64,000 nucleotides of DNA from Acidisarcina polymorpha (GTDB lineage: Bacteria; Acidobacteriota; Terriglobia; Terriglobales; Acidobacteriaceae), in NCBI RefSeq assembly GCF_003330725.1, contig NZ_CP030840.1, positions 4,216,001 to 4,280,000 of the forward strand, written 5' to 3'. Made by a program: the position numbers and the translations under genes. This document shows positions 26,881-36,715 of this stretch, one piece after another (within the stretch, counting starts at the first letter, position 1; every line of letters starts with the position of its first letter). The notes beneath the pieces were generated by a model. The model worked only from the letters and a program-made list of their open reading frames with translations, was not told where the DNA came from and made no database searches.

Positions 26881-26958
26881 GACTTTTCTTGCTGGTACAG
26901 AGGGAGCAGACTTTTCTTGCTGGTACAGGGGCCGGATCTTTTTCTTTCTGGTAGAGCG
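26881..26958. repeat. Three copies of a 28-bp direct repeat
   Basis: The core GACTTTTCTTGCTGGTACAG begins at 26881 and again at 26909 (period 28), and a diverged third copy (GATC-TTTTTCTTTCTGGTAGAG) begins near 26935. The block lies upstream of the ASST gene start on the minus strand. Because 28 is not a multiple of 3, it is unlikely to be protein-coding; it may be a binding-site array or simply slipped replication. Confidence 0.7.
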
Positions 26959-27029
26959 CAAGTCTAGAGTACCTGTGAATTGTTCAAGATTCCAGAAAAG
27001 ATTGTCGAGGTCGCTATCTGCTGAGCCCG

Positions 27030-27270
27030 TCAGTTGTGCGCGCCGAGCTTCCGGCTGAAGAAGTCGGCTGTAGGCGCATGGATTATCCAATTGCTATGCA
27101 GGCGAAAATCGTGGATCTCGTCGCTAAAGCCCGTGTTGTTTAAAGGACACTCCCTGGCCGTGTGCGCAGTCGCCAACTAGACCGTGTGGCCCAATGGGAC
27201 TGCGATCATCACCCTGGATCAGCAACACCGGAGAGCGCCATGTCTCGACCAACGATCATGCGACGATTCC
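27030..27270 (-). pseudogene. Decayed C-terminal tail of an S9 prolyl-oligopeptidase-type peptidase
   Basis: Reading the minus strand I find TWRSPVLLIQGDDR (about 27242-27200) and, further along, DEIHDFRLHSNWI...ATADFF-like residues ending at a TGA at 27030-27032. These are the classical catalytic-Asp and catalytic-His regions of S9 peptidases (W-[KR]-SPVLLIHGDDD and PDEIHDF). The stretch in between is spread over more than one frame and holds an in-frame stop (VPLGHTV-stop-LATA). No upstream part of the gene is left. This is a gene remnant. Confidence 0.75.
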
Positions 27271-27399
27271 CGGGCGACGAGTTTCGTATGGAGTGAGCGG
27301 GAAGGATAACTGGAGCTTCCTTGCGTAACACGCGAGACCCTCCAATGCAGGGCGGCAGTTGTTAGAATCTGCTGAACTTGCACTGCAGGGACAATCCCA

Positions 27400-29392
27400 A
27401 TGCCAGCTTCCCGAACTATCACTGTCCACCTGATCGGCCTGCTGTCTACCTGTGCTCTCGCGCAGCTACCGCAAACCCCTAGCCGTCCCACGCCGGTGAT
27501 TTCCACGCAGCAAGCCGGTGTCAAGACAGCGGCAACACCGGCGCTGGCGGTTCATCCGCTTGAGGCCGCCGATCTCCAGGCCTTCTTCGATGGAATCGTG
27601 CCGCTGCAGTTGGAGCGTTCGGACATCGCTGGAGCCTCGGTGCTGGTCATGCAGGATGGAAAGGTGCTGCTGCGGAAGGGGTACGGCTACGCCGACGAAA
27701 AGAACAGGAAGGCAGTCGACCCCGAGACCACGATCTTCCGCCTGGCTTCGATCTCCAAGCTCTTCACCTGGATTTCGGTGATGCAATTGCAGGAGCAAGG
27801 GAAGCTTGATATTGATACCGACATCAACCGGTATTTGGATTTCAAGATTAAGCCTGCATTCGGAAAACCGATTACGCTGCGTAACCTGATGACGCACACG
27901 GGCGGCTTCGAAGAAGAGAGCCGGGATATCATCATCACGGACCCGAAACAGACAATTGCTCTGCGCGACTTCCTGATCCAGAACGAGCCGGCCAGGCTTT
28001 ACGCTCCGGGAACCATCCCCGCCTACTCGAACTATGGCGTCGGTCTAGCTGGCTACATCGTGCAGCGGATCAGCGGCGAGCCTTTTGAAGAATACGTTCA
28101 GGACCACATCTTTATCCCGCTTGGGATGATCCATTCGACTTTCTACCAACCAGCTCCGAAATCACTGGCGGCATTACCCTCGGAGGGGTATCGCGGCAAC
28201 ACCGAGAAGCCTCCGCTGGGCTTTGAAATCTTTAATGCCCCCCCCGGCTGGAGGCGTCTCCTCTACCGCGAGCGACATGGGCCGTTTCGGCCAGGCGCTG
28301 CTGAACGGCGGAGAGCTCGGAGGGAAGCGCATCCTGAAGCCGGAAACATTGGCCGCGATGAGAACACCACAGTTTCGCGCCAGCGACCAGATGCCTCCTA
28401 TCTGCATGGGCTTCTATGAGACCTGGCGCAGCGGAGTCAGGTGGATCGGCCATGAGGGCGATCTAATTGCCTTCCACAGCCTCTTCTTTCTCGATCCGTC
28501 CCGGAACATCATCCTGTTTCTCGCTTACAACTCTGCAGGCGCGGGAGACAAACCCCGTCCAGAGATCATCGACATGTTCTCTGATCGCTACTTTCCCATC
28601 GCCGGCGGTCAAAAGTTTTTGAGTCTGTCTCGCAAAGATCTCGATGCGATCCAGGGAACCTATCAGTCGACGCGGCGGGCGGACAGCACCCGGCTCAAGC
28701 TCGAGGCGCTTTTCTCGCAGCGAAGCGCCACCGTCGACAAGGATGGCGTGCTGCACGTCGAAGACACGAAGGACCTGCGGGGCCACACCATTCGCTGGAA
28801 GCCAATCGGCAAAGATCTATGGCAGGAAATCGATGGCCAACGCCGCCTTTTTGCCATCCGCGACAACCATGGAAGAGTCATTCGCCTCGCAGGCGATTTC
28901 GCCGGTGCGCAGGCGCAGCGAGTCTCCTGGTATGAAAATGGCGGATTCGTGTTGTTCGCTGTCGGGGCCAGCTTCGTTGTCTTGCTGGCCGTCGTGATCG
29001 CCGCGGTCAGCCGTTGGGTCCGCCGATTGTTTTTCCGTAACCGCCCGCGCCCAGCCCCGCAGCCGGGAACCCAATGGTTGCCATTCTCCGCCCAAGCAGC
29101 TGCCTGGGTGTGGTCGGTGCTGCTCATCTCCATCGCAACTTTTGTGGCCGTCAACGCGGACGACCTGATGCCTCCCACCCACGCCTGGGACAAATACTTC
29201 ATCCTGATGAATATCGTCACCCTCGGGGCAATTCTGCTGGGCTTGTTCGTCCTGGTGGCCAGTGTGCAAGTATGGAGCCATCCCAGCTTGCGCTCTATTA
29301 CCAAACTCAAATTTTCGCTGGTTGCGCTCTCCTGTCTGGTACTCAGCTGGTTTTCCATTCATTGGCATCTCATTGGGCCCCTCCGGATCTGA
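27400..29392 (+). pseudogene. Serine beta-lactamase-like hydrolase with transmembrane tail, frameshifted in a C8 run
   Basis: Two overlapping frames together encode one class-C-type serine hydrolase of ~660 residues. The first half has a signal peptide, the SxxK motif (ASISKLF) and YxN (YSNYG). The second has GHEGDLIAF and ends in about four transmembrane helices (FVLFAVGASFVVLLAVVIAAV onwards). They join in a run of eight C at 28238-28245: with seven C the frame reads NAPPAGGVSSTASDMGRFGQALLNGG without a break. As written the gene is broken. It could be a true mutation, a phase-variable switch, or a base-calling error in the homopolymer. Homologues act as peptidases, esterases or penicillin-binding proteins. 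Confidence 0.85.
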
Positions 29393-29573
29393 CCTCCAAG
29401 GACCGCAGAAAGGCGGCCACATTTCCACTGCCGCACGGGAGCTTGTTTGACCCCCCTCCGAAAGGCACTTAACATAAACAAGAGGCCGTTCAACGCCGCG
29501 CGTTTATTCGCCGCCGGATCCAATCGAACGCAGGATCCATGGAAGTTGGGCGGGCGCCTCTGGAAGGCACAAG

Positions 29574-31016
29574 TTGAGCTCAACCGAAACTCTCGAAACC
29601 ACTCCCAATTCCGAAATCACTCCTGCAATCGATGGAGCAGGGTCCCCTGATCCGCAGGCCGCTCACGACCACGAAGGTCACGACCATGCGGAACACGACC
29701 ATCACCATCCGACGCCCTCGCTGAACCCGGAGTGCACCCGCGAGGTATCCGTCGATATTTCCGCCGAGGAAGTCTCGAAGCATTTCCGAAAGATTACGAA
29801 GCGTTATCAGAAGATGGCCCGCATTCCCGGGTTTCGCGCCGGAAAGGTGCCGGATTCGTTGATCCGCACTCGCTTTGCCGAGCAGATCCGTCAAGATGTA
29901 GTCGAAGAGATCTTGCCCGGGTACTTCCGTAGCACGATCGACGAGCAGCACTTGAAGCCCGTGTCGCAGCCTCAAGTGACAGATATTCATCTCGCCGAGG
30001 GAGAGCCGCTGAAGTTCAAGGCGATCTTTGAAGTTCTTCCCGAGTTTTCGATCGACGGCTATAAGGATGTCACCGTTGCCAAGCCGGAGGTCGAACTCTC
30101 CGAAGCCGAATACGATGCCGAACTGAAGCGCGTTCTCGATTCCCGTTCCACGATGGAGCCAGTTACCGAAGAGCGTGCGCTCGCCGATGGCGATTGGGCG
30201 GAGATTGACTTCCACGGGGAATCGGCAGCCCAAGAAGATGGATCGGAAGCCGGTGCGGACGCCATTCCTCTGACTGACCCGGTGGAAGGAAAGGGCGTCC
30301 TCGTCGAGGTTGCTGGCCCAAATACCCTTCCAGCATTCAATGAAGCCTTGCGCGGTGCCAAAACGGGACAAGAACTCAAGTTTGAGGTCGCCTACCCGGA
30401 GGACTTTGGCGAAAGGCGTCTAGCAGGCAAGACTATTTCCTATCAAATCGAGGTAAAAGGGATCAAAAAGAAGATCCTGCCTGAGCTCAACGATGACTTT
30501 GCGAAGGAACTCGGCGAGTTCGACACCATCGACGCGTTTACCGCTACCTTGCGTGAGCAGGCGTCCGCTGAAAAGAAGCGTCAGCTTGAAAACGCCGCAA
30601 AGGATGCCCTGGTTCAGGCTTTGGTCGAGCGTTTTCAGTTTGCCGTGCCGGAATCATTGGTGCAGCAGCAGGTGGATGCGCGACTCGACCGGGGTCTGCG
30701 TGCGTTGGCCTCGCAGGGGATGAAACCGGAAGACATGCGGAAGCTCGACTTCGAGCGGCTTCGCGTGGCGCAACGGGAATCAGCGCTCGCTGAGGTGAAG
30801 GGCAGCATCTTGCTCGACAAGATTGCCGAAGCGGAGCACACTGAGGTAACGGACGAGGAAGTAGAAGAGCAGCTTCAACTTATTTCAATTCAAAGCCGTG
30901 AGCCGCTGGAAGCGCTGCGGACACGTTTGACTGAGGATGGCAGTCTCGCTAGAATCCGTGAACAATTGAGAAGAGAAAAGACGAGGGCCAGCCTGTACGA
31001 GCGGATCGGCTCCTGA
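29574..31016 (+). CDS. tig: Trigger factor
   Basis: A 480-residue ribosome-associated chaperone and peptidyl-prolyl isomerase. The ribosome-binding domain has the signature GFRAGKVP; a FKBP-like domain lies roughly at residues 200-295 with an acidic insert (AAQEDGSEAGAD); the rest is the helical C-terminal arm. Unusually, the N-terminus carries a ~50-residue extension with eight His between residues 31 and 45 (HDHEGHDHAEHDHHH). The start is TTG 29574, 6 bases after GGAAGG. It heads the conserved tig-clpP-clpX-lon block: newly made chains meet folding help first and proteases next. Confidence 0.97.
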   Translation: MSSTETLETTPNSEITPAIDGAGSPDPQAAHDHEGHDHAEHDHHHPTPSLNPECTREVSVDISAEEVSKHFRKITKRYQKMARIPGFRAGKVPDSLIRTRFAEQIRQDVVEEILPGYFRSTIDEQHLKPVSQPQVTDIHLAEGEPLKFKAIFEVLPEFSIDGYKDVTVAKPEVELSEAEYDAELKRVLDSRSTMEPVTEERALADGDWAEIDFHGESAAQEDGSEAGADAIPLTDPVEGKGVLVEVAGPNTLPAFNEALRGAKTGQELKFEVAYPEDFGERRLAGKTISYQIEVKGIKKKILPELNDDFAKELGEFDTIDAFTATLREQASAEKKRQLENAAKDALVQALVERFQFAVPESLVQQQVDARLDRGLRALASQGMKPEDMRKLDFERLRVAQRESALAEVKGSILLDKIAEAEHTEVTDEEVEEQLQLISIQSREPLEALRTRLTEDGSLARIREQLRREKTRASLYERIGS

Positions 31017-31118
31017 CAGCTTAGAAGAGAAATCACAGCCGTTGGCCGTCAAGGCTGCCCACGACAACCGAATGGAAAGCGGAGCGAGCGACGAGACTCC
31101 GCGCAAGAAAAGGAACGC

Positions 31119-31709
31119 ATGGCACTTGTACCTATGGTGGTTGAGCAGACGAGTCGAGGCGAGCGCGCCTATGACATCTACTCTCGTCTGCTTCGCGATA
31201 ACATTATTTTTCTTGGCACTCCGATCGACGACCAGATCGCTAATCTGATCATTGCGCAGATGTTGTTCCTTTCCGGGGAGGATCCGGAGAAGGATATTCA
31301 GCTCTACATCAACTCCCCGGGAGGATCGATCACGGCTGGATTGGCGATCTACGACACAATGCAGTTCATCCGTAACGGCGTCGTGACCTATTGCATCGGG
31401 CAGGCGGCCAGCATGGGGGCCTTTCTACTCCTTGCCGGGACGCCGGGCAAGCGGTTCGCGCTGCCGAATTCCCGAATCCTGATCCATCAGCCGTCGATGG
31501 GCGGCCTTTCCGGGCAGGCTACGGATATCGATATCCATGCGCGCGAGATCTTGCGCATCCGGGAGATTACCAACCGGCTCATGTCCAAACATACCGGGCA
31601 GGCGCTCGACAGGATCGAGCGAGACGTTGAACGCGATTTCATCATGAATGCTCCGCAAGCCAAGGAATATGGGATCATTGATGAGATCATTGATCGGCCG
31701 CGTACCTAA
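31119..31709 (+). CDS. clpP: ATP-dependent Clp protease proteolytic subunit
   Basis: A 196-residue serine peptidase that forms the 14-mer chamber of the Clp protease. The nucleophile is Ser98 in [11 protein letters not shown] and the catalytic His is His123 in RILIHQP; the N-terminal [23 protein letters not shown] is typical. It lies 102 bases after tig and 50 bases before clpX, its ATPase partner, and is probably co-transcribed with both. ATG 31119 gives the standard ClpP N-terminus. Confidence 0.98.
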   Translation: MALVPMVVEQTSRGERAYDIYSRLLRDNIIFLGTPIDDQIANLIIAQMLFLSGEDPEKDIQLYINSPGGSITAGLAIYDTMQFIRNGVVTYCIGQAASMGAFLLLAGTPGKRFALPNSRILIHQPSMGGLSGQATDIDIHAREILRIREITNRLMSKHTGQALDRIERDVERDFIMNAPQAKEYGIIDEIIDRPRT

Positions 31710-31759
31710 GATCAGGGCTACGGTCGAGCACGCGCAGTTAAGTACAAGGGGTCAGCAGC

Positions 31760-33046
31760 ATGAAACCGCGCACGGGTTCCGACGACACACTTCGCTGCTC
31801 GTTCTGCCATAAATCGCAGGATGCGGTCGCCAAGCTGATCTCTTCGCCAAGCGACTATCCGCGGGCCTACATCTGCGATGAATGCGTAGCGGTCTGCAAC
31901 TCGATCCTCGAGGACGATCGCAGCGATGTTCAGCCTGGCGCGGCTCCAGCGCACCTGCCGAAGCCTCAAGAAGTAAAGGCTTTCTTGGATGAGTACGTCA
32001 TCGGTCAGGACCAGACGAAGAAGAAACTCGCGGTTGCGGTCTACAACCACTACAAGCGCATCCAGATGAACCGCACCAAGGGGAATGAGGTCGAGCTTTC
32101 CAAGTCGAATATTCTCCTCGTCGGTCCAACGGGCAGCGGCAAGACACTCCTGGCTCATACCCTGGCGAAGATGCTCGACGTTCCTTTCGCCATCGTGGAC
32201 GCGACCACCCTGACCGAAGCCGGATATGTTGGCGAGGATGTGGAGAACATCATCCTCAAACTGCTGCAGGCTGCGGATGGTGATGTGGCTCGTGCTCAGA
32301 CCGGCATCATCTACATTGATGAGATCGACAAAATTGGGCGCAAGGACGAGAACCCGTCCATCACCCGGGATGTCTCCGGAGAAGGCGTGCAGCAGGCTCT
32401 TTTGAAGATCCTGGAGGGAACAGTTGCCAATGTCCCCCCCCAGGGAGGCCGCAAGCATCCTCATCAGGAATTCACTCCGGTCGACACCACGAATATTCTC
32501 TTCATCTGCGGTGGCGCGTTTGTCGGTCTTGAAAGGGTAATCGGCCGCCGCGTCGGTAAGAAGGCTCTCGGCTTCAAGGCACTGACAGACAAAGAGAAGG
32601 AATCGGCCGAAAGTGCGATCCCGCTCCGGGCTCAGCGCGACACCGAGCTGCTCCGTCAAGCCGAGCCCCAGGATCTCATCAAGTTTGGCCTGATCCCCGA
32701 ATTCGTGGGACGGCTTCCCGTTATGGGAATCCTGGACGAGCTTGACGAAGCAGCGCTTATCGAGATTCTCAGCAAGCCGCGCAATGCTATTTTGAAGCAG
32801 TATCAGCGGCTCTTCGATTACGAGAGCGTTCACCTTCACTTCAATGAAGGAGCTATCCGCGCGATCGCTATCGAGGCGTTGAACCGCAAGGTTGGCGCCC
32901 GCGGACTGCGTATGATTCTTGAGGAATTGATGCTCGACCTGATGTACCATTTGCCCGGCAACAAGCGTATCAAGGACTTTGAAGTTACCGCCGAGATGGT
33001 GCAAAAGCGCGAGTTGGCTCTACCAATCCTTGAGAAAGCCGGGTAA
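31760..33046 (+). CDS. clpX: ATP-dependent Clp protease ATP-binding subunit
   Basis: A 428-residue AAA+ unfoldase. The N-terminal zinc-binding domain has Cys13, Cys16, Cys39 and Cys42 (CSFC...CDEC), used for dimerisation and adaptor binding. Walker A is GPTGSGKT (122-129); Walker B is [10 protein letters not shown]. The IGF-loop docking to ClpP and sensor-2 ([11 protein letters not shown]) are consistent with function. It unfolds tagged substrates and feeds them to ClpP. A candidate terminator follows, separating it from lon. Confidence 0.98.
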   Translation: MKPRTGSDDTLRCSFCHKSQDAVAKLISSPSDYPRAYICDECVAVCNSILEDDRSDVQPGAAPAHLPKPQEVKAFLDEYVIGQDQTKKKLAVAVYNHYKRIQMNRTKGNEVELSKSNILLVGPTGSGKTLLAHTLAKMLDVPFAIVDATTLTEAGYVGEDVENIILKLLQAADGDVARAQTGIIYIDEIDKIGRKDENPSITRDVSGEGVQQALLKILEGTVANVPPQGGRKHPHQEFTPVDTTNILFICGGAFVGLERVIGRRVGKKALGFKALTDKEKESAESAIPLRAQRDTELLRQAEPQDLIKFGLIPEFVGRLPVMGILDELDEAALIEILSKPRNAILKQYQRLFDYESVHLHFNEGAIRAIAIEALNRKVGARGLRMILEELMLDLMYHLPGNKRIKDFEVTAEMVQKRELALPILEKAG

Positions 33047-33094
33047 TCTAATCGCGATAGCGATTTCCCCGCACACCCTGCTATTGATCGGAGG

Positions 33095-33118
33095 AAAGCC
33101 GATCGTTCGTGGCTTTTT
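33095..33118 (+). terminator. Candidate terminator after clpX
   Basis: AAAGCC (33095-33100) pairs with GGCTTT (33111-33116), followed by further T residues, 48 bases after the clpX stop. The stem is short, so termination may be partial. Confidence 0.55.
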
Positions 33119-33436
33119 CTAGGGGCTTGCGTACTTGTATACTTGGCTTTCATCATTCACGCCTGATCGGTTGTTGTAACTTTGTTGAGCTCCCAACTTC
33201 GACCGGCTTTTGACTCGTACCTTCTTTGTGCGGAATGGGTTGTTGCCCCAAACGGTTGTCGGTGCGAGAGCTTTTTCACAATGTATAGACCCAAGTTCAT
33301 GCTGAGCTGGCCTTTTCTGGGAAAGGGAATATAGCTCAAGCTGAAGGGTTTACCGTCATTGCGAGAACGGCCTAGTCCCGGCGCTGAGTCGGTACGCCGC
33401 CATCTTCATCCAATGTGAAGGACGAAAGGAAATACT
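33119..33436. other. Gene-free region upstream of lon
   Basis: About 318 bases with no open frame that looks real. It should contain the lon promoter. I looked for a CIRCE element (TTAGCACTC-N9-GAGTGCTAA) and did not find one. The AAAGGA ribosome binding site lies at 33425-33430, just before the GTG start of lon. Confidence 0.4.
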
Positions 33437-35854
33437 GTGACATCGCTCAAAGAGACTCGCGACAGGAATGAACTTCGGAAGCTGCCCATGATGCCGATCC
33501 GGGACATGGTGATTTTTCCGTACATGATGACCCCCTTTGTGGTGGGCCGCGAGTCAAGTGTTCGAGCGCTGGAAGAGGCACTGACCGCTGACCGGAAGAT
33601 TTTTCTGGCGACTCAGCACGACGCCAGCATCGATGAGCCCAAGGCGGGCGACATCTACACCGTGGGCACCATCGGCAACATCGTCCAGAGCGTGAAAATG
33701 CCGGACGGCAATATTAAGGTCCTCGTGGAAGGGCTGGAGCGCGCCAAAGCCGTCGAGATGAACGACGCCGATGGCTTCTTCGTGGCTACAGTTCGCACCG
33801 GTAAGGGTCTGTTGGAGATGACGCCGCAGATCGAACAGCTGATGCAGCGGGTGACGTCGTTGTTCGAGCAATACGTCAAGCTGCAACAATCGTTGAACTA
33901 CGAAACGATGATTGCCGCCGTTCGCATGGATGAGCCAGCAAAGCTCTCGGACACGATCGCCGCCAACCTGCAACTGGAGATAGCGGAGAAACAGGAACTT
34001 CTCGACATCTTCGATCCGGCCGAGCGTCTTGCCCGGGTTGCCGACGTTCTCGATGTTGAGATCGAGAAGTTGAACATGGATCGGACCATCCAGTCGCGAG
34101 TGAAGCGGCAAATGGAGCGCGCACAAAAAGAGTACTACCTGAACGAAAAGATTAAGGCCATCCAGAAGGAGCTCGGCCGGGGCGAAAAGAGTGAATTTGA
34201 TGAGCTGAAGAAGAAGATCGAGACTTCGGGCATGCCGAAGGACGTCTTCGAGAAGGCTATTCAGGAGCTCAAGAAGCTTGAAGCGATGCCTCCGATGTCG
34301 GCTGAGTCGACGGTGTCCCGCAACTACCTAGATTGGCTCCTCGCCGTGCCGTGGAAGAAGAAGTCCAAGGAAACACGTAGCATCGATCATGCTGAAAAGG
34401 TCTTGAACGAAGACCACTATGGTCTCGAAAAGATTAAAGAACGGATCCTCGAGTTTCTCGCCGTCCGTCAGTTGGTGAAGAATCCCAAAGGCTCGATCCT
34501 TTGCTTTGTCGGACCTCCAGGGGTCGGCAAAACCTCCCTCGGCATGTCGATTGCCAAGGCGACGGGGCGCAAATTCGTTCGTATGTCGCTCGGCGGAGTA
34601 CGCGACGAGGCAGAAATTCGTGGTCACCGGCGCACATATATCGGCGCGTTACCCGGCCAGATTATTCAATCAATGAAGAAAGCGGGTACCAAAAACCCTG
34701 TTTTCATGCTGGATGAAGTCGACAAGATGGCTTCCGATTTCCGCGGCGATCCGGCTTCGGCGCTTCTCGAAGTCCTCGACCCGGAACAGAACACCAGCTT
34801 CCAAGACCACTACCTTGACGTTGAATACGACCTATCTCAGGTGCTCTTCGTGGCCACGGCCAACGTTCTGCATACGATCCCTGGTCCGCTTCAAGATCGT
34901 ATGGAGATTCTTCGCCTGCATGGCTACACCGAGGTTGAGAAGCTCGAAATTGCCAAGCAATATTTGGTCAAAAAGCAGCGCGAAGCCACCGGTCTTAGCG
35001 AGAAGAACATCGTCTTCTCCGAAGATGGATTGGCGGCTATCATCCGCAGCTACACCCGTGAGGCTGGCGTCCGTAATCTCGAACGAGAGATCGGAAACGT
35101 GTGCCGGAAGGTGGTTCGCCGTGTCGTCAAGAATGGACTTAAGCACAAAGAGGAAATCACCGCCAGTAACCTGAAGGATTTCCTGGGCGTACCGAAGTTC
35201 CGCGATTCGGCGGTGCACGAGAAGAGCGAGATCGGCTTGGTTACGGGACTTGCCTGGACCGAAGTCGGGGGTAGCATCCTCTCGACCGAGGTTCAGGTGC
35301 TCGACGGTAAAGGCAAGCTCACGCTCACCGGACAGCTCGGCGATGTCATGCAGGAATCGGCCCAGGCCGCTCTTTCGTACATCCGCAGCCGCGCACAGCA
35401 CCTTGGCCTGCCACGCGATTTCTATCGCAACGTGGATATCCACATCCATGTCCCCGAAGGCGCGATTCCCAAGGACGGCCCGTCGGCTGGCATTACTCTA
35501 GCAACCGCCCTGGCAAGTGCTTTGGTGAAAGTGCCGGTACGCCGGGATATCGCTATGACCGGCGAAGTGACCCTACGTGGCAAGGTCCTTCCCATCGGTG
35601 GCCTCAAAGAGAAGCTGCTCGCGGCTCATCGCGCCGGCATCTTCGAGGCGATCATGCCCGCGGAGAACGAGAAGGACCTTGCAGACTTTCCGGATATCTT
35701 AAAGAACTCCATGAAGCTTCATTGGGTCGAGCAGATGGACGATGTGCTCAAGATCGCCCTGGAAGGCCCGATCCCCGAGCTAAAAGAGGAGACACCGGTC
35801 GCGCTCACTGCCGTTGCGACTCCTCATCTTCCGGAGCAGCGGCCGCATCAGTAG
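33437..35854 (+). CDS. lon: ATP-dependent protease Lon
   Basis: An 805-residue cytoplasmic AAA+ protease that degrades misfolded and regulatory proteins. It has the LON N-domain ([22 protein letters not shown]), coiled-coil middle region, Walker A GPPGVGKT (359-366), and the serine protease domain with Ser683 in KDGPSAG and Lys726 in [11 protein letters not shown]; the 43-residue spacing of the dyad matches E. coli Lon (S679, K722). Start is GTG 33437 with AAAGGA upstream. It ends the tig-clpP-clpX-lon block but is probably transcribed from its own promoter. Confidence 0.97.
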   Translation: MTSLKETRDRNELRKLPMMPIRDMVIFPYMMTPFVVGRESSVRALEEALTADRKIFLATQHDASIDEPKAGDIYTVGTIGNIVQSVKMPDGNIKVLVEGLERAKAVEMNDADGFFVATVRTGKGLLEMTPQIEQLMQRVTSLFEQYVKLQQSLNYETMIAAVRMDEPAKLSDTIAANLQLEIAEKQELLDIFDPAERLARVADVLDVEIEKLNMDRTIQSRVKRQMERAQKEYYLNEKIKAIQKELGRGEKSEFDELKKKIETSGMPKDVFEKAIQELKKLEAMPPMSAESTVSRNYLDWLLAVPWKKKSKETRSIDHAEKVLNEDHYGLEKIKERILEFLAVRQLVKNPKGSILCFVGPPGVGKTSLGMSIAKATGRKFVRMSLGGVRDEAEIRGHRRTYIGALPGQIIQSMKKAGTKNPVFMLDEVDKMASDFRGDPASALLEVLDPEQNTSFQDHYLDVEYDLSQVLFVATANVLHTIPGPLQDRMEILRLHGYTEVEKLEIAKQYLVKKQREATGLSEKNIVFSEDGLAAIIRSYTREAGVRNLEREIGNVCRKVVRRVVKNGLKHKEEITASNLKDFLGVPKFRDSAVHEKSEIGLVTGLAWTEVGGSILSTEVQVLDGKGKLTLTGQLGDVMQESAQAALSYIRSRAQHLGLPRDFYRNVDIHIHVPEGAIPKDGPSAGITLATALASALVKVPVRRDIAMTGEVTLRGKVLPIGGLKEKLLAAHRAGIFEAIMPAENEKDLADFPDILKNSMKLHWVEQMDDVLKIALEGPIPELKEETPVALTAVATPHLPEQRPHQ

Positions 35855-35897
35855 TTCGCTCGCCACGAGGATGGCAGGCCGTTCTTAACAGATCGGG

Positions 35898-35933
35898 TAC
35901 AGACATGAGGCGCTAATTGGCCTTATGTCTGTA
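35898..35933. terminator. Strong hairpin after lon
   Basis: A 14-bp stem with one G-T pair, TACAGACATGAGGC (35898-35911) and GCCTTATGTCTGTA (35920-35933), encloses an 8-base loop 43 bases after the lon stop. It is not followed by a T-run, so it may be a factor-dependent terminator or an RNA-stabilising element. Confidence 0.55.
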
Positions 35934-36109
35934 TGGCGATCTGCCCACCGTGGTTCGGCTTTCTATCAATTCATTGGCTGTACTACCCATCGCAATCTAA
36001 TCGGAAGATCCTGGGCAAGCCCGAATTCCTTGCTGGCTGGACGCAGTTCAAGCGAGAGGCAGCCTTCTCTGATAGGCTTGCAGCGAACCCTCAACACAGG
36101 AGTTTCGCC

Positions 36110-36709
36110 GTGAACTTGCGCATTTGTCTGTCCAGCTTTAGCCGTTCCAGCGTTAGCCTTTCCAGTCTTGTCTTATGTTGTGCCCTTGCGTCTCCTTTAT
36201 GCGGCCGGGCCCAGATGCCGGCATCGTCCTCCGTCACGACCAGCGCGTCGCCCTCCGCAGTCTACGGCAAGCTGATGTCCGGGATGGAAAAAGAAATCAC
36301 CAGCGCAGCAGAGGCTATGCCTGAGGACAAGTACAGCTTTGCTCCCAGTCAAGGTGAGTTCAAGGGCGTACGCACGTTTGGAGAGCAAGTGAAGCACCTC
36401 GCGGAATCGAACTATGAGTTCTTCGATGGCTGGAATGTCGGGGCGCCAGTAGACGACGCTGCAATCGAAAAGCTCACCTCCAAGGCCGAGATTCTCAAGG
36501 CGCTGAGCGATTCTTATGCCTATGCCCATAAAGCGACTGACACGATCACCACCGCAAATGCATTCGAGTCGCTGGGCAAAGATAAAGGAACCCGAGCTGG
36601 TACGGCAGCGTTTTGCATTGCGCACGCGATGGATCACTACGGACAAATGGTCGTATACCTGCGCTTGAATGGGATCATTCCCCCGGCTAGCCGTAAGAGC
36701 GGTATGTAA
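36110..36709 (+). CDS. Exported DinB-family protein
   Basis: About 199 residues. GTG 36110 is the best start: ACAGGAG ends 7 bases before it and it begins a Sec signal (LSSLVLCCALASPLCGRA). The mature part is a four-helix DinB-like bundle with the usual three His (EQVKHLAESN, and CIAHAMDHYGQM) arranged for a metal site. Most DinB proteins are cytoplasmic; an exported one is a common acidobacterial variant. Function unknown. It converges with the LacI gene, only 6 bases apart. Confidence 0.83.
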   Translation: MNLRICLSSFSRSSVSLSSLVLCCALASPLCGRAQMPASSSVTTSASPSAVYGKLMSGMEKEITSAAEAMPEDKYSFAPSQGEFKGVRTFGEQVKHLAESNYEFFDGWNVGAPVDDAAIEKLTSKAEILKALSDSYAYAHKATDTITTANAFESLGKDKGTRAGTAAFCIAHAMDHYGQMVVYLRLNGIIPPASRKSGM

Positions 36710-36715
36710 TCGGCT

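Noticed and set aside
26881-26958. CRISPR array
   Set aside because: Only three copies, one worn, with spacers of about 8 bases and no cas genes; it does not have array structure.
29580-30371. 263-codon minus-strand frame antisense to tig
   Set aside because: It is a shadow of the trigger factor gene.
31718-33004. 428-codon minus-strand open frame antisense to clpX
   Set aside because: It mirrors a clear clpX gene with codon periodicity; the translated sequence has no domain and is His/Leu-rich shadow sequence.
33047-33436. CIRCE or other heat-shock operator before lon
   Set aside because: No TTAGCACTC-N9-GAGTGCTAA-like repeat could be found.
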